DNA of 64,000 bases, from NCBI GenBank assembly GCA_000513555.1, contig ALYD01000003.1, positions 1 through 64,000 on the forward strand. The letters are read 5' to 3'. The notes under the pieces are model-generated. The model had not been told where the DNA came from, made no database searches, and saw only the letters and a list, made by a program, of their open reading frames with translations. A program made the translations under genes and the position numbers. Source of the DNA: Lachnospiraceae bacterium JC7 (lineage in GTDB: Bacteria > Bacillota > Clostridia > Lachnospirales > Lachnospiraceae). Shown one piece after another: positions 8,321 through 17,391 of the stretch. How positions within the stretch are numbered: the first letter of the stretch is position 1; every line of letters begins with the position of its first letter.

Positions 8321-9067
8321 ATGGCTGAAAAGCAAAAAATATTAATTGTTGATGATGATACTTCTATATCTGAACTTATCTCTTTGTACCTTGAAAAAGA
8401 GATGTTCGATACCATGTGCGCTGAGGATGGAGAAGAAGCTCTCAGGCTTTTTCCCGAGTATAAGCCCAATCTCGTGATCCTTGACCTCATGCTTCCGGGA
8501 ATAGACGGCTACGAGGTCTGCAGGAGACTTCGTGCCATAAGTCCTATTCCTGTCATTATGCTCTCCGCAAAGGGCGAAACCTTTGACAAGGTTCTGGGGC
8601 TGGAGCTCGGAGCTGATGATTACATGATAAAGCCCTTTGAGTCAAAGGAGCTGGTAGCAAGGGTAAAAGCGGTCCTCAGAAGATACACCCATGAGCAGAC
8701 CATGGAGGCAACTCTGGAATCTTCCCGCACCCATTCTCAGAACGAAGGAGAGGAGACTCTCAGAAGCGGCAGCTTCATAGAGTATACAGATCTGATAATA
8801 AACAAAACAAATTACTCTGTATTCTATAAGGGTCACGCAGTGGAGATGCCTCCCAAGGAACTGGAACTTCTGTTCTTCCTTGCCTCATCCCCCAATCAGG
8901 TATTCACCAGAGAACAGCTCCTTGACCACATTTGGGGCTATGAGTTCGCAGGCGACAGCCGAACCGTTGATGTTCATATAAAGCGTCTTCGTGAAAAGAT
9001 CTCCGGAAACACAGAATGGGAGATTTCTACAGTCTGGGGAATCGGATATAAATTCAGGGTCGGATAA
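8321..9067 (+). CDS. OmpR/PhoB-family response regulator
   Basis: A 248-residue two-domain regulator. The receiver domain has the acidic pocket DDD (11-13), phospho-acceptor Asp55 in LVILDLMLPG, and the Lys of GADDYMIKPF. A roughly 30-residue linker leads to a winged-helix DNA-binding domain with the standard ending DVHIKRLREKI...VWGIGYKF. The ribosome site GGGGGGAG precedes the ATG. It follows mutS2 closely. Its likely partner kinase is the convergent gene ending at 9263; the two share the bidirectional terminator between them. The regulon is unknown. Confidence 0.93.
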   Translation: MAEKQKILIVDDDTSISELISLYLEKEMFDTMCAEDGEEALRLFPEYKPNLVILDLMLPGIDGYEVCRRLRAISPIPVIMLSAKGETFDKVLGLELGADDYMIKPFESKELVARVKAVLRRYTHEQTMEATLESSRTHSQNEGEETLRSGSFIEYTDLIINKTNYSVFYKGHAVEMPPKELELLFFLASSPNQVFTREQLLDHIWGYEFAGDSRTVDVHIKRLREKISGNTEWEISTVWGIGYKFRVG

Positions 9068-9160
9068 AAAGCCTTCCGACATGCGGGAGTCGTCCTACAG
9101 GAGGAAGATCTCATTCCCCGCTATCACATGAGCTTTAACTCACATAAAGATTTACGGTAC

Positions 9161-9203
9161 AAAAAAGGAGAACGGATTCCGAATCCGTCCTCCTTTCTTT
9201 TTT
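9161..9203. terminator. Bidirectional intrinsic terminator between response regulator and kinase
   Basis: AGGAG-A-ACGGATTC pairs with GAATCCGT-C-CTCCT (9165-9193 region), with an A-run before it and a T-run after it, so it works in both directions between the convergent genes. Confidence 0.88.
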
Positions 9204-9262
9204 CCTCTTACCAGAATCTGCTTTCAGGAAATACTTCTGAGATACATATCATGATAACAGAC

Positions 9263-10681
9263 TTATCCTTCACCGTTCTGCTCAGGATAGTAAGCCGGCG
9301 GTAAAGTAAATATAAATTCAGTTCCAACACCCTCTGTGGAAACACAGTCAATGTTCTCCCCATGTGCGTTTATGATGGACTTGACTATACTGAGTCCGAG
9401 TCCTGTACCGTGCTTGTCCTTTCCTCTTGACTGATCGGCTTTATAAAATCTGTCCCAGATCTTGCCCAGATCCGCCTTGGGTATGCCTATTCCCGTATCC
9501 TTCACGGATATGAACACTTTATTTCCTCTTATCCCTGTCCTTATGGAAATTGAAGATTTAGGATTACTAAATTTCAGCGCATTATCGATAAGATTGTAGA
9601 GCACCTGCTGTATCTTTGAGTAGTCCGCATAGACCATCTCTTTTTTCTCGGCGAAGGTCAGCTGAAACACCATCTCCTTCTTCTGACAGGTCATTTCAAA
9701 GCTGGCACAGACATCTCTAATGACTCTGTTTATGTCAAAATTCGTTCTGCTGAGAAATCCTTTTTTATCCAGCGATCCCAGATTCAGCATGGACTTCGTC
9801 AGTTTAGTCAGTCTCTCAGTCTCTGAGATAAGTCTCCTCAGATACTTCTCCTCCAGTTCCTTCGGCACCGTACCGTCAAGTATAGCCTCCAGATAACCCT
9901 TTATGGAGGTGAGGGGCGATCTGAAATCGTGACTGACATTGGCAATGAACTGCCTCTGATAGTCATCCGCCTTCGATATCTCATCGGACATGAAATTGAG
10001 AGTCTCAGCGAGATATCCCATCTCATCCCTTGAATTTGTCTCTATCTTGTAGGAGTAATCTCCCGCCGCATACTTGGTTGCCCCTATGGTTATCTTATTC
10101 AGAGGTCTGTATACGATGATGTAAAAGACCACCAGTATGCCCATGGAAAGAACGAAGATAATAAGAGCCGTCACATATACTATATTGAGTATCTCATACT
10201 GCGAAGAAAGTATATTCTGCACCGAATTGTGAATGATCACATATCCGCTGGTGGTATAGGCTCTGGTGACCGGCGCCATGACCGTCAGAACCTCCGAAGG
10301 AAACATATCGTGATAATTTCCGACCTCGAATCTGCTTCCGGTACGTGTAGTGTCGAAATTCTCTATCTGCCGGTCCTTATACCCCTTCCGGTTCGCATCG
10401 CTCAGTATCTTACCGTTTCTGTCCACTATCCATATATCAACATGAAGAAAGGTGGAGACAGCGTTCATCTGCTCATTGACCACATCTTCACTCAGACTCG
10501 TATCCTTGGTCTCTGAATACGTGGTAGCTATCAGCGTTGCCTCGCTGTAGAGACTGTTGGCCTGCTCCTGAAGGAGATACCTGTATGTAAGCCTCGATGA
10601 AAACAACGCCACCACCGAAAAGCCAAGAACACCAAATATGATATACGCGGCTATAAATTTGATAAAAAGTGATTTTTTCAA
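9263..10681 (-). CDS. Membrane sensor histidine kinase (HAMP-HisKA-HATPase)
   Basis: A 472-residue kinase. Membrane helix 1 spans about residues 8-28, an extracellular sensor domain about 30-162, and helix 2 about 165-190. A HAMP domain is followed by a HisKA dimerisation domain with phospho-acceptor His251 in NVSHDFRSPL. The C-terminal ATPase domain shows the N box (VLYNLIDNALKFS), DTGIGIP and GTGLGLSIVKSI. The start is a TTG at 10681 with only a weak ribosome site, 30 bases after the glucokinase stop codon, so it is probably read from the glucokinase transcript. It most likely phosphorylates the regulator encoded convergently at 8321-9067. The stimulus is unknown; the sensor region resembles double-Cache or PAS-like periplasmic domains only in size. 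Confidence 0.92.
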   Translation of the reverse strand: MKKSLFIKFIAAYIIFGVLGFSVVALFSSRLTYRYLLQEQANSLYSEATLIATTYSETKDTSLSEDVVNEQMNAVSTFLHVDIWIVDRNGKILSDANRKGYKDRQIENFDTTRTGSRFEVGNYHDMFPSEVLTVMAPVTRAYTTSGYVIIHNSVQNILSSQYEILNIVYVTALIIFVLSMGILVVFYIIVYRPLNKITIGATKYAAGDYSYKIETNSRDEMGYLAETLNFMSDEISKADDYQRQFIANVSHDFRSPLTSIKGYLEAILDGTVPKELEEKYLRRLISETERLTKLTKSMLNLGSLDKKGFLSRTNFDINRVIRDVCASFEMTCQKKEMVFQLTFAEKKEMVYADYSKIQQVLYNLIDNALKFSNPKSSISIRTGIRGNKVFISVKDTGIGIPKADLGKIWDRFYKADQSRGKDKHGTGLGLSIVKSIINAHGENIDCVSTEGVGTEFIFTLPPAYYPEQNGEG

Positions 10682-10711
10682 TGTTTATCTGTCCACTAAA
10701 TCTTTATGCGG

Positions 10712-11665
10712 TCATTCATTGGAAAGCACCATTCTTGCGCTTCCGTAAATGCCGGCATCGTTTCCGAGGGTTGCAAGAGTTATGTCAGCCTTCTCCTTGA
10801 GAAGCGGGGTAAGCTCATCATAATGCTTTTTGATTCCATCTATGAGATACTCTCCGGCCTTTGAAACTCCTCCTCCGATAACGTAAAGCTCCGGATCAGC
10901 CACCATGGATACCTGAGAAAGTACAAGTGCCAGATATCTCAGGCTCGTTCCGAGACTCTTCTCCGCAAGGGCATCTCCGGCCTTTGCACAGTCACAGACA
11001 TCCTTTGCTGTTAAAGCATCTCCGAAATCTCTCATGGATGATGCTTCGTCTGAAGCAGCAAGAACACGCTTTGCCTCACGAACTATACCGGTAGCGCTGG
11101 CCACCTGCTCGAGACATCCGTGACCGCCACAGTTACACTGCTCCTTTTCATCCTCTCTTACATGGATGTGTCCGATCTCGGCTCCGGCACCGTGAACTCC
11201 TGCAACTATATGGCCGTTCATGATGAGTCCGCCGCCTACACCTGTGCCGAGGGTGACCATAAGTATGTTGTCGTGGCCCTTTCCGCCACCCTGCCACATT
11301 TCACCGAGGGCAGCAACATTGGCATCATTTCCTGCCGCACATCTGATGTTTCCGCCCATAAGCTCCTGCATCTCCTTTGCAGGCCAGTGATCATGCCATC
11401 CGAGATTTACGCATACATGAACATATCCATTAGGCTCAACGGGTCCCGGGACACCGATTCCGATACCTTCGATATCATTGAGCTCTATCTTCTTTTCCGC
11501 AAGATGTGCCTTAAGAGAATCCGCTACGTCGGGTAAGATGTATCTTCCTTCCTCTTCCTTTCTGGTAGGAACCTCCCACTTGTCCATAAGAACACCTGTG
11601 ATAGTAAAGATGCCACACTTTACCGTAGTTCCTCCAACGTCAATACCTACAACATACTGATTCAT
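10712..11665 (-). CDS. glcK: ROK-family glucokinase
   Basis: A 317-residue sugar kinase of the ROK family, which phosphorylates glucose at O6 with ATP. Seen: phosphate-binding GIDVGGTTVKCGIF at the N-terminus, a second nucleotide motif LGTGVGGGLI, the sugar-binding GAGAEIGHI, and the zinc motif CNCGGHGCLE that marks the ROK group. The C-terminal GGGVS motif is present. The ATG at 11665 is preceded by CGGAGGGG. The sensor kinase gene follows after 30 bases. The neighbouring upstream genes (DUF5711 and a sugar nucleotidyltransferase) fit a carbohydrate/cell envelope setting. Confidence 0.94.
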   Translation of the reverse strand: MNQYVVGIDVGGTTVKCGIFTITGVLMDKWEVPTRKEEEGRYILPDVADSLKAHLAEKKIELNDIEGIGIGVPGPVEPNGYVHVCVNLGWHDHWPAKEMQELMGGNIRCAAGNDANVAALGEMWQGGGKGHDNILMVTLGTGVGGGLIMNGHIVAGVHGAGAEIGHIHVREDEKEQCNCGGHGCLEQVASATGIVREAKRVLAASDEASSMRDFGDALTAKDVCDCAKAGDALAEKSLGTSLRYLALVLSQVSMVADPELYVIGGGVSKAGEYLIDGIKKHYDELTPLLKEKADITLATLGNDAGIYGSARMVLSNE

Positions 11666-11748
11666 AACAGCCCCTCCGTTTTATAGTGTTAGTAATATAT
11701 TTATGTCGTGAGCCAAAGAAGATTTCACTCACTATATAATGCTGCAAA

Positions 11749-11797
11749 GGTCAAAAAGTTCAAATCCGTACCAGTAAAGACTTGAAACTTTTTGACC
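11749..11797 (-). terminator. Long inverted repeat after the DUF5711 gene, probable terminator
   Basis: GGTCAAAAAGTT (11749-11760) and AACTTTTTGACC (11786-11797) form a perfect 12-bp stem, extendable past a one-base bulge. On the minus strand it follows the DUF5711 stop codon but is trailed only by TTT, so it may also serve as a 3' stabiliser or leave read-through into glcK. Confidence 0.5.
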
Positions 11798-11803
11798 CGC
11801 TCA

Positions 11804-13081
11804 TTACTTCAGTTTGATAGATTCCATATATCCCGAGCTTCCTATCAAAAGATCCATCCCTAATGGACCTGCTGCCTTGGATATGGAACTGACCTTGGAA
11901 ATAGACTTATCTATGCTCCCATCAAATTTGATGTTTCCGCCGATATCATAGACTCTGAGATTCTTATCGTTATAGAGGAACACCATGCCCTCATCGATAT
12001 CGAAGCCTGATGCATTGAAACCGACAGGTACCGAGAATATCTGCTGTCCGTTATCACGATAAAGAATCAGATTATATGCCTCAGGTACGTTTTCGTCAGA
12101 GTTCAGTGTCAGGACCCCGACGTACTCACCCGAATATGAGATGGCTTTTATATTGTCCTTTATTTCAACATTCTGTATGATCTCAGGACTCGTAAGCACC
12201 TTTGTGCTGAAGAAAGCTATACCGCCATCATAAAATGCCTGTGCATGAATATTGTCAGAAAAATGCACTCTTCCGGCGAGATGTCCGGCGAAATCGTCTG
12301 TAAAACCGCCCACCACTCTGTTGCTTCCTGCATTCTGTCCTATCTCATCAAGATTGTAGAATATGACCTTGTTTCCTATAGAACCATTGTCGATGTAGGC
12401 AAAAGACGTGATAAGCTCCGTTCCGTCAGGAGATACGGAGATATCCACAGGATATCCGTCACCGTCCAGGATCGACTTTATGGAGATATCAAGTGCAGCG
12501 CCCTCTCTCGTGAACACTGTGATATAGCTGGCGGAAGAGTCCTCCAAAAGCGCGTAGGTAACTCCCGTCTCGGATACTGCCAGCTTGTTGATGGGGAGAT
12601 TTGTCTCCGCCTGTCCGGTGGTACCCGAAGTGTTCATGATGAATATGGATGTCTTTCCCTGATCTCCGATGGCACAATAATCACCGTTCACCGTTGCGTA
12701 AGGATTGTTCATCTCGAAGGACTGATTCCAGATGGTCTTTCCTGCGGAATTAATATATGTTGCTCCGTCTCTGGTGACCTTCAGGAAACCATCCGCGTAT
12801 ATCAGGTAATCTTCATAATCCGACTCCACAGCTCCTTCTTCAGCAGTCAGATCCACAGACCAGTTCACACTGAACCCCTGATAACGTCTGTGAAGAAGAT
12901 AATATATTCCCGCCGCCAGCAGCATCGCTGCAACAGATACCACAAGAATAACCACTATACCCCGTGTCCTCTTTTTCTTACGGGCCTCAGACTCTCTGAC
13001 ATCCTCCTGTTTGAGACGATCTGCGTCAACTATCCTCTTTCTCAGCTCATTTTTTCTATTTTCTCTGTATGTATCAGCCAT
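11804..13081 (-). CDS. DUF5711 family single-pass membrane protein, beta-propeller-like ectodomain
   Basis: A 425-residue protein. A basic, helical N-terminus (residues 1-40) precedes one transmembrane helix at about 41-63. The outer part has repeated short beta-strand patterns ending in G-x-x-I/V-W or similar turns (YINSAGKTIWNQSF, IFIMNTSGTTG, VFTREGAALD, LRVYDIGGNI), typical of WD/PQQ-like propellers. I recognise the family as DUF5711, common in Lachnospiraceae and of unknown function. Signal sensing or envelope structure is a guess. No clear ribosome site is seen before the ATG. It lies between the nucleotidyltransferase and glucokinase genes in the same direction. Confidence 0.8.
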   Translation of the reverse strand: MADTYRENRKNELRKRIVDADRLKQEDVRESEARKKKRTRGIVVILVVSVAAMLLAAGIYYLLHRRYQGFSVNWSVDLTAEEGAVESDYEDYLIYADGFLKVTRDGATYINSAGKTIWNQSFEMNNPYATVNGDYCAIGDQGKTSIFIMNTSGTTGQAETNLPINKLAVSETGVTYALLEDSSASYITVFTREGAALDISIKSILDGDGYPVDISVSPDGTELITSFAYIDNGSIGNKVIFYNLDEIGQNAGSNRVVGGFTDDFAGHLAGRVHFSDNIHAQAFYDGGIAFFSTKVLTSPEIIQNVEIKDNIKAISYSGEYVGVLTLNSDENVPEAYNLILYRDNGQQIFSVPVGFNASGFDIDEGMVFLYNDKNLRVYDIGGNIKFDGSIDKSISKVSSISKAAGPLGMDLLIGSSGYMESIKLK

Positions 13082-13142
13082 TAAAAACTAAAATTCCATT
13101 CTGCCTAAATCACTCTTTAGGAAATTATCTGAAGATCCTTCT

Positions 13143-14063
13143 TCAATATAAGCTGGCAGGATATACACCCTTGTTCACCAGCTCAAGCAGGGACTTCTGA
13201 ACTGCTTCCTTATCCTCTGCGTATGTAACTCCGAACCATTTGTCGTGGTCCTTCAGCACCTTTACTGTGGCCTTGCCTGCTATCATAAGCTGGCTTACTT
13301 CCTGAGGAAGGAGATATTCTGACTTCATTTCCTCTCCGTGGGCATCCAGCCATGCCGGGAAATTCTCGATGAGGGTATCCAGGAATCTGGACGGAAATCC
13401 GAACATGTTCATGGATACTATGGCATCCCCGTCCACGCGGACCTCGTTTCCGCAGCAATCAGAACCTACAAGGCTTCCGTCAGCATGCTTTGCGATATCA
13501 TAGGTCTCATTGATCTCCTTGAGATAATCATCATCCCCCATTTTGCAGACACCGCGGTTTACTGTACCATTGTCTGAGAGAGTATTACCAACGATATATC
13601 CGGCCATGCACATGTCAAATACCGGAGAATCCTCGTCCATCTCATTCACAAGATAATCATGGATCAGCTTAAACCCTTCCTTTCCGTAGAAGTCATCCGC
13701 ATTGATAACCGCGAAAGGACAGTCTATAAGCTCCCGTACCTGGATAAGCGCATGGGCAGTTCCCCACGGCTTTGTTCTTCCATCCGGAACACTGTAGCCC
13801 TCCGGCAGCTTGCCAAGCTCCTGAAAAGCGTATTCGCACTTTGCGATCTTCTCGATACGATTACCGATTATCTCGCGAAAATCCTTCTCGATATCCTTAC
13901 GGATGATGAAAACGATCTTATCAAAACCTGCGTCCAATGCATCATGGATGGAATAATCCATGATGATCTCCCCGCTCGGGCCAAGCTTGGCGAGCTGCTT
14001 GATTCCGCCTCCGAAGCGGGAACCAAGTCCTGCTGCCATAATTACGAGTGCTGTTTTTTTCAT
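13143..14063 (-). CDS. Sugar-phosphate nucleotidyltransferase (NTP_transferase fold)
   Basis: A 306-residue enzyme with the nucleotide-binding signature AAGLGSRFGGGIKQL at the N-terminus and the metal-binding region FAVINADDFYG in the middle, as in glucose-1-phosphate uridylyl- and thymidylyltransferases. It should couple a hexose 1-phosphate to a nucleotide for envelope or exopolysaccharide building. The sugar and base cannot be read with certainty; the overall layout (DGRTKPWGTAHAL) is closest to UTP-type GalU relatives used by clostridia. The ATG at 14063 follows GGAG. The wall-binding protein gene lies 26 bases upstream and DUF5711 79 bases downstream, all on minus. Confidence 0.85.
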   Translation of the reverse strand: MKKTALVIMAAGLGSRFGGGIKQLAKLGPSGEIIMDYSIHDALDAGFDKIVFIIRKDIEKDFREIIGNRIEKIAKCEYAFQELGKLPEGYSVPDGRTKPWGTAHALIQVRELIDCPFAVINADDFYGKEGFKLIHDYLVNEMDEDSPVFDMCMAGYIVGNTLSDNGTVNRGVCKMGDDDYLKEINETYDIAKHADGSLVGSDCCGNEVRVDGDAIVSMNMFGFPSRFLDTLIENFPAWLDAHGEEMKSEYLLPQEVSQLMIAGKATVKVLKDHDKWFGVTYAEDKEAVQKSLLELVNKGVYPASLY

Positions 14064-14089
14064 TTCTAATACTCCTCACAATGTGTTTC

Positions 14090-15244
14090 TCAATATCCGA
14101 GCCATGCTCCGTCTGAGCCTACGTGAAGTCCGTCAGGCGTTGTCGTGTTAGTAAGCATCGCTCCATAAGTACCATCATGCTGTTCATTGAAATAGTACCA
14201 TTTTTCATTTATCTTCCACCATCCGGCAAGCACTGCCCCATAGGTGGAACCCTCTATCGTGTTCAGCAGATACCATCTGCCGTTCACTCTCTGAAGTCCT
14301 GTAAGCATAGCTCCGTTTGAACCAAGCAGATACCAGTTTACTCCATCAGGGCATATCCATCCAGTCAGAAATTGACCGTTTCTGAGATAATACCACTCAT
14401 TCATATACTGCATCCACGTTCCTTCAGAAGAACCTGTTGTTCCGGGGGCATTCTGTAGATTGAATCCGGGGCCGAAAACCTTCTCCGCATCATTTTTCAC
14501 AGATGTGGTCGAAGATGATGTGGTCAGTGAATTGGATCTGGCCAACGGAATATTGAAAGTATACCCCGATGAGCTCTTATCGTCATCCACTCCGCCGTCA
14601 CTTCTTATATATTGGGAATTCGCTATGAACTTCCCGCCCTCGCCGCTGGCCTGTGCCTGTACGGATATGTACTTCAGGGTTCTGGTTCCGCTGTTGTAGC
14701 TTGAAACATTGACCTTATGCTTCGAGTTCGTGACTGTGGTATGGGTCTCATGATCGTCACCGTCATCATCTTCCCAGTAAATATATACGGAATACTTGTC
14801 CGCATACTCTACCTTGTTCCAGCTTATCTCATTGCCGCTCTCACTGAATCCTGAAGGATTCTTCAACACATAGAACGGGAATGTGGTTGCCTTGACACGT
14901 ATTCGGCTCTCCGTCCTTGACTGGATGCTTACAGAGCTGGCCGCATTGACCTCAACCGCACAGTTCGAAGAAAAAGTGTATCCGTTGGACGGGTGAATGT
15001 CTATGGTGTACGTATACGAAGTCTTCGGAGTCTTTCTGTCCCCCGAAACGCTGTAATCATAAACAAAATACGTACCATCATATGTGGCAGGTTCTTCTCC
15101 TCCTGCCAGTTCTCCGGCTCCCATGGTGCTTTCCGCGTCCGGTGAAAGGTCGAGCCGGACTGTACTTATCTCCGAAGCGAAGGAGGACAATGCAAACGTA
15201 GTCATAAGTACCGCTGTGGTCAGAATAATGCTGCGTAATTTCAA
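14090..15244 (-). CDS. Secreted protein with C-terminal choline-binding-type wall repeats
   Basis: A 384-residue exported protein. It starts at a TTG (15244) with the ribosome site AAAGGGG. The signal peptide (residues 1-24, ending SFAS) is followed by an all-beta N-terminal part of about 230 residues with one fibronectin-like region around SESGNEISWNKVEYADKYSVYIYW. From about residue 275 there are four to five aromatic/Gly repeats of the CW_binding_1 type (WYYLRNGQFLTGW, NWYLLGSNGAMLTG, RWYLLNTIEG, KWYYFNEQHDG). Such repeats attach proteins non-covalently to teichoic acid choline or polysaccharide. No catalytic domain was seen; adhesion or wall scaffolding is likely. Confidence 0.85.
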   Translation of the reverse strand: MKLRSIILTTAVLMTTFALSSFASEISTVRLDLSPDAESTMGAGELAGGEEPATYDGTYFVYDYSVSGDRKTPKTSYTYTIDIHPSNGYTFSSNCAVEVNAASSVSIQSRTESRIRVKATTFPFYVLKNPSGFSESGNEISWNKVEYADKYSVYIYWEDDDGDDHETHTTVTNSKHKVNVSSYNSGTRTLKYISVQAQASGEGGKFIANSQYIRSDGGVDDDKSSSGYTFNIPLARSNSLTTSSSTTSVKNDAEKVFGPGFNLQNAPGTTGSSEGTWMQYMNEWYYLRNGQFLTGWICPDGVNWYLLGSNGAMLTGLQRVNGRWYLLNTIEGSTYGAVLAGWWKINEKWYYFNEQHDGTYGAMLTNTTTPDGLHVGSDGAWLGY

Positions 15245-15376
15245 CTGTATTACACCCCTTTCAAAATTAAGATATGGTTATTTTTCCGTGTAAATCACAT
15301 CACCGAATCAACGGGATTCACGTCCCTTAAAAAGCTCATTATATTGTACCATATTTTAATTATTCTCTCAATTTAT

Positions 15377-15420
15377 AAAGGGCCTGCCTTTCCTTACAAA
15401 TAAAGAAAAGCAGACCCTTT
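15377..15420 (-). terminator. Intrinsic terminator of the sodium-symporter gene
   Basis: AAAGGG-x-CTGC-x-TTTC and its complement AAAAGCAG-x-CCCTTT form a long, slightly imperfect stem directly after the transporter stop codon at 15430. Confidence 0.7.
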
Positions 15421-15429
15421 AAATTTATA

Positions 15430-16803
15430 TTACATGCTTATAAGTCCGAAAACGCTGGCAACTGATGAGAACAGTATGATCACAACGAAGAAAGGACAGA
15501 GATACTTGATCATGAAATCAAATACCGGCTTACGGCGGAAACGCTTGCCCTCGAGCATTACTTCCTCTGCGATCTTGTCAATGTTGACAACACGTACGAT
15601 AAGAAGACAGGTACACATTGCAGCTACAGGCATCATTACCGAGTTGGTAAGGAAATCGAAGAAATCAAGGAACTGCATTCCGATAATGGTCACTGTATCA
15701 AGCGGACCATAACCGAGTGCTGAAAGTGTTCCGAGAACGATCATGATGACACCTGTGAATACTGTAGATCTTCTTCTGCTCCAGTGAAGCTCATCCTCAA
15801 ATGTTGAAACTGCAGACTCACTGAGTGCGATAGCTGAAGTAAGCGCTGCGAAAAGGACAAGTACGAAGAAAAGGATACCCATAGGTGCGCCGAGACCCAT
15901 ACTTGCGAAGATCTTAGGCATGGTGATGAACATAAGTGACGGTCCTGCCTGAAGGTTCTCAGCAGCCGCATCACCTGAGAATGCAAATACTGCAGGAATG
16001 ATCATAAGACCTGCCATGATAGCGATGGCTGTATCAAATATCTCTACCTGCTCTGTAGCCTCCTCGATGGAAACCTCCTTCTTCATGTAAGAACCGAATG
16101 TAACAAGGATACCCATTGCGATAGATAATGAATAGAACATTTGTCCCATAGCGGAAACCACTGTCATCCATGAGAAATTCTTGGGATTAGGAATAAGGAA
16201 ATACTTTATTCCGGCTATAGCTCCCGGTCTTGTCATGGAGTAGCCAGCGATGATTATAGCCAGTATGACAAGTATAGGCATCATGAACTTGGACACTCTC
16301 TCGATACCGTTCTGTACGCCAAGATAAATGATGGTAAGAACAGCAAGAGAAAAGATAAGGAAACAAACCTCAACCTGGAATCCATCGGTGATGAAGCTTG
16401 TGAAATATCCGTCAGTGGCAAGATTCTCAACACCGCCGCCTACAAAGTACTCTCCCAGATATCTGACTACCCAGCCGCCGATAACACTGTAGTAAGGCAC
16501 GATAAGGATAGGGATTATAGCATTGATCCAACCGCTCAGGCTGAACTGCCAGCCATGTCCGAAATGATTAAATGCACCTACAGGGGACTTCTTTGTCATT
16601 CTTCCGAGAGCTGTCTCGGCTATGATCATTGTGTAACCGAAAGTTACCGCCAAAAGTATGTAAATGATAAGGAAAATTCCTCCGCCGTATTTCGCGGCAA
16701 GATACGGGAATCTCCAAATATTTCCCAGACCAACTGATGCGCCGGCAGCCGACAATACATAACCAAGCTTACCGGAAAATTTGCTTCTTTTCTTTTTGTT
16801 CAT
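15430..16803 (-). CDS. Neurotransmitter:sodium symporter (SNF/NSS) family amino acid transporter
   Basis: A 457-residue polytopic membrane protein with the NSS opening GKLGYVLSAAGASVGLGNIWRFPYLAAKYGGG, which carries the unwound TM1 that binds substrate and Na+, and about 11 further hydrophobic segments. Bacterial NSS proteins (LeuT, TnaT, MhsT) import amino acids with sodium. The ATG at 16803 has a strong GGAGG. A complete T-box leader sits immediately upstream, so the gene is switched on when one tRNA is uncharged. The specifier looks like AUC, pointing to isoleucine or related hydrophobic amino acids. Substrate inference rests on the leader, not on the protein. Confidence 0.92.
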   Translation of the reverse strand: MNKKKRSKFSGKLGYVLSAAGASVGLGNIWRFPYLAAKYGGGIFLIIYILLAVTFGYTMIIAETALGRMTKKSPVGAFNHFGHGWQFSLSGWINAIIPILIVPYYSVIGGWVVRYLGEYFVGGGVENLATDGYFTSFITDGFQVEVCFLIFSLAVLTIIYLGVQNGIERVSKFMMPILVILAIIIAGYSMTRPGAIAGIKYFLIPNPKNFSWMTVVSAMGQMFYSLSIAMGILVTFGSYMKKEVSIEEATEQVEIFDTAIAIMAGLMIIPAVFAFSGDAAAENLQAGPSLMFITMPKIFASMGLGAPMGILFFVLVLFAALTSAIALSESAVSTFEDELHWSRRRSTVFTGVIMIVLGTLSALGYGPLDTVTIIGMQFLDFFDFLTNSVMMPVAAMCTCLLIVRVVNIDKIAEEVMLEGKRFRRKPVFDFMIKYLCPFFVVIILFSSVASVFGLISM

Positions 16804-16834
16804 TTTGAGCCTCCAAAAAATATCCTGCCGGGAC

Positions 16835-17128
16835 GAAAAAAATCCCGGGAGCTTTTATACTCCCGGGACGCAAAATCATATCACGCGGTACCACCCGACT
16901 TCAGGACCAGGTCCTGCACTCATGGATCTAACAATCCTTATCCCTGTAACGTGGGACCTACGTCAGCCTTTACTGAGACCGGTATCCTGTGAAAAAGATA
17001 CTTCCCCGTTCAAAGCTGCAGCTCGGGAGTGATAAGCCATCTACCATCCTCGCGATGATCACACCATCCATCGCTCTCTGAAGAGAACCGCTGTAAACAC
17101 TCTTCTCCTTCAACGCTTTTACGCTTTA
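16835..17128 (-). promoter_or_regulatory. T-box riboswitch leader controlling the NSS transporter
   Basis: On the minus strand the leader has a stem I with AGAGAG and GGATGGTGTGATCATCGCGAG apical motifs. The T-box core GGGTGGTACCGCG lies at 16884-16896, and a strong terminator at 16835-16869 (CCCGGGAG...CTCCCGGG then seven Ts). The candidate specifier is ATC at 17031-17033, placed before ACTCCCGAGC in the same way that GGC precedes ATTCTTGAGC in glyQS leaders. The T-box UGGU implies a tRNA ending ACCA, compatible with tRNA-Ile. The element type is certain; the codon assignment is less sure (TAT overlaps it). Confidence 0.93.
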
Positions 17129-17144
17129 AATTATTCAATTACTT

Positions 17145-17172
17145 AATATAGTCATTATAAAAAATGTTTCAA
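17145..17172 (-). promoter_or_regulatory. Sigma-A promoter of the T-box leader
   Basis: Minus strand TTGAAA (17167-17172), a 16-base spacer and TATATT (17145-17150), placing the transcript start about 15-20 bases before T-box stem I. The rest of the AT-rich stretch up to the HIT gene (17173-17391) shows no other element I can name. Confidence 0.5.
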
Positions 17173-17391
17173 ATGACAATTTTTTATGTTTATTTAAGGT
17201 GGCAATAACCTGTAGTAATATTAATAATAAATTGAAAATATCCTACCTTATAGCTCAACATGGTGATATACTTAAAATGTAAGCGATTACAAAAATCATT
17301 TTCTGCATCGGTCCCCATTGAACCGGTCATATTTTTTCAGTCTTCTTTCTCAACTAAAAAACAGACTGAAATTACAATTCGGAGGTATTTT

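Noticed and set aside
12245-13084. A 279-codon open frame on plus across the DUF5711 gene
   Set aside because: The minus frame has a membrane helix and repeated propeller-like strands; the plus frame has no ribosome site and no recognisable motif.
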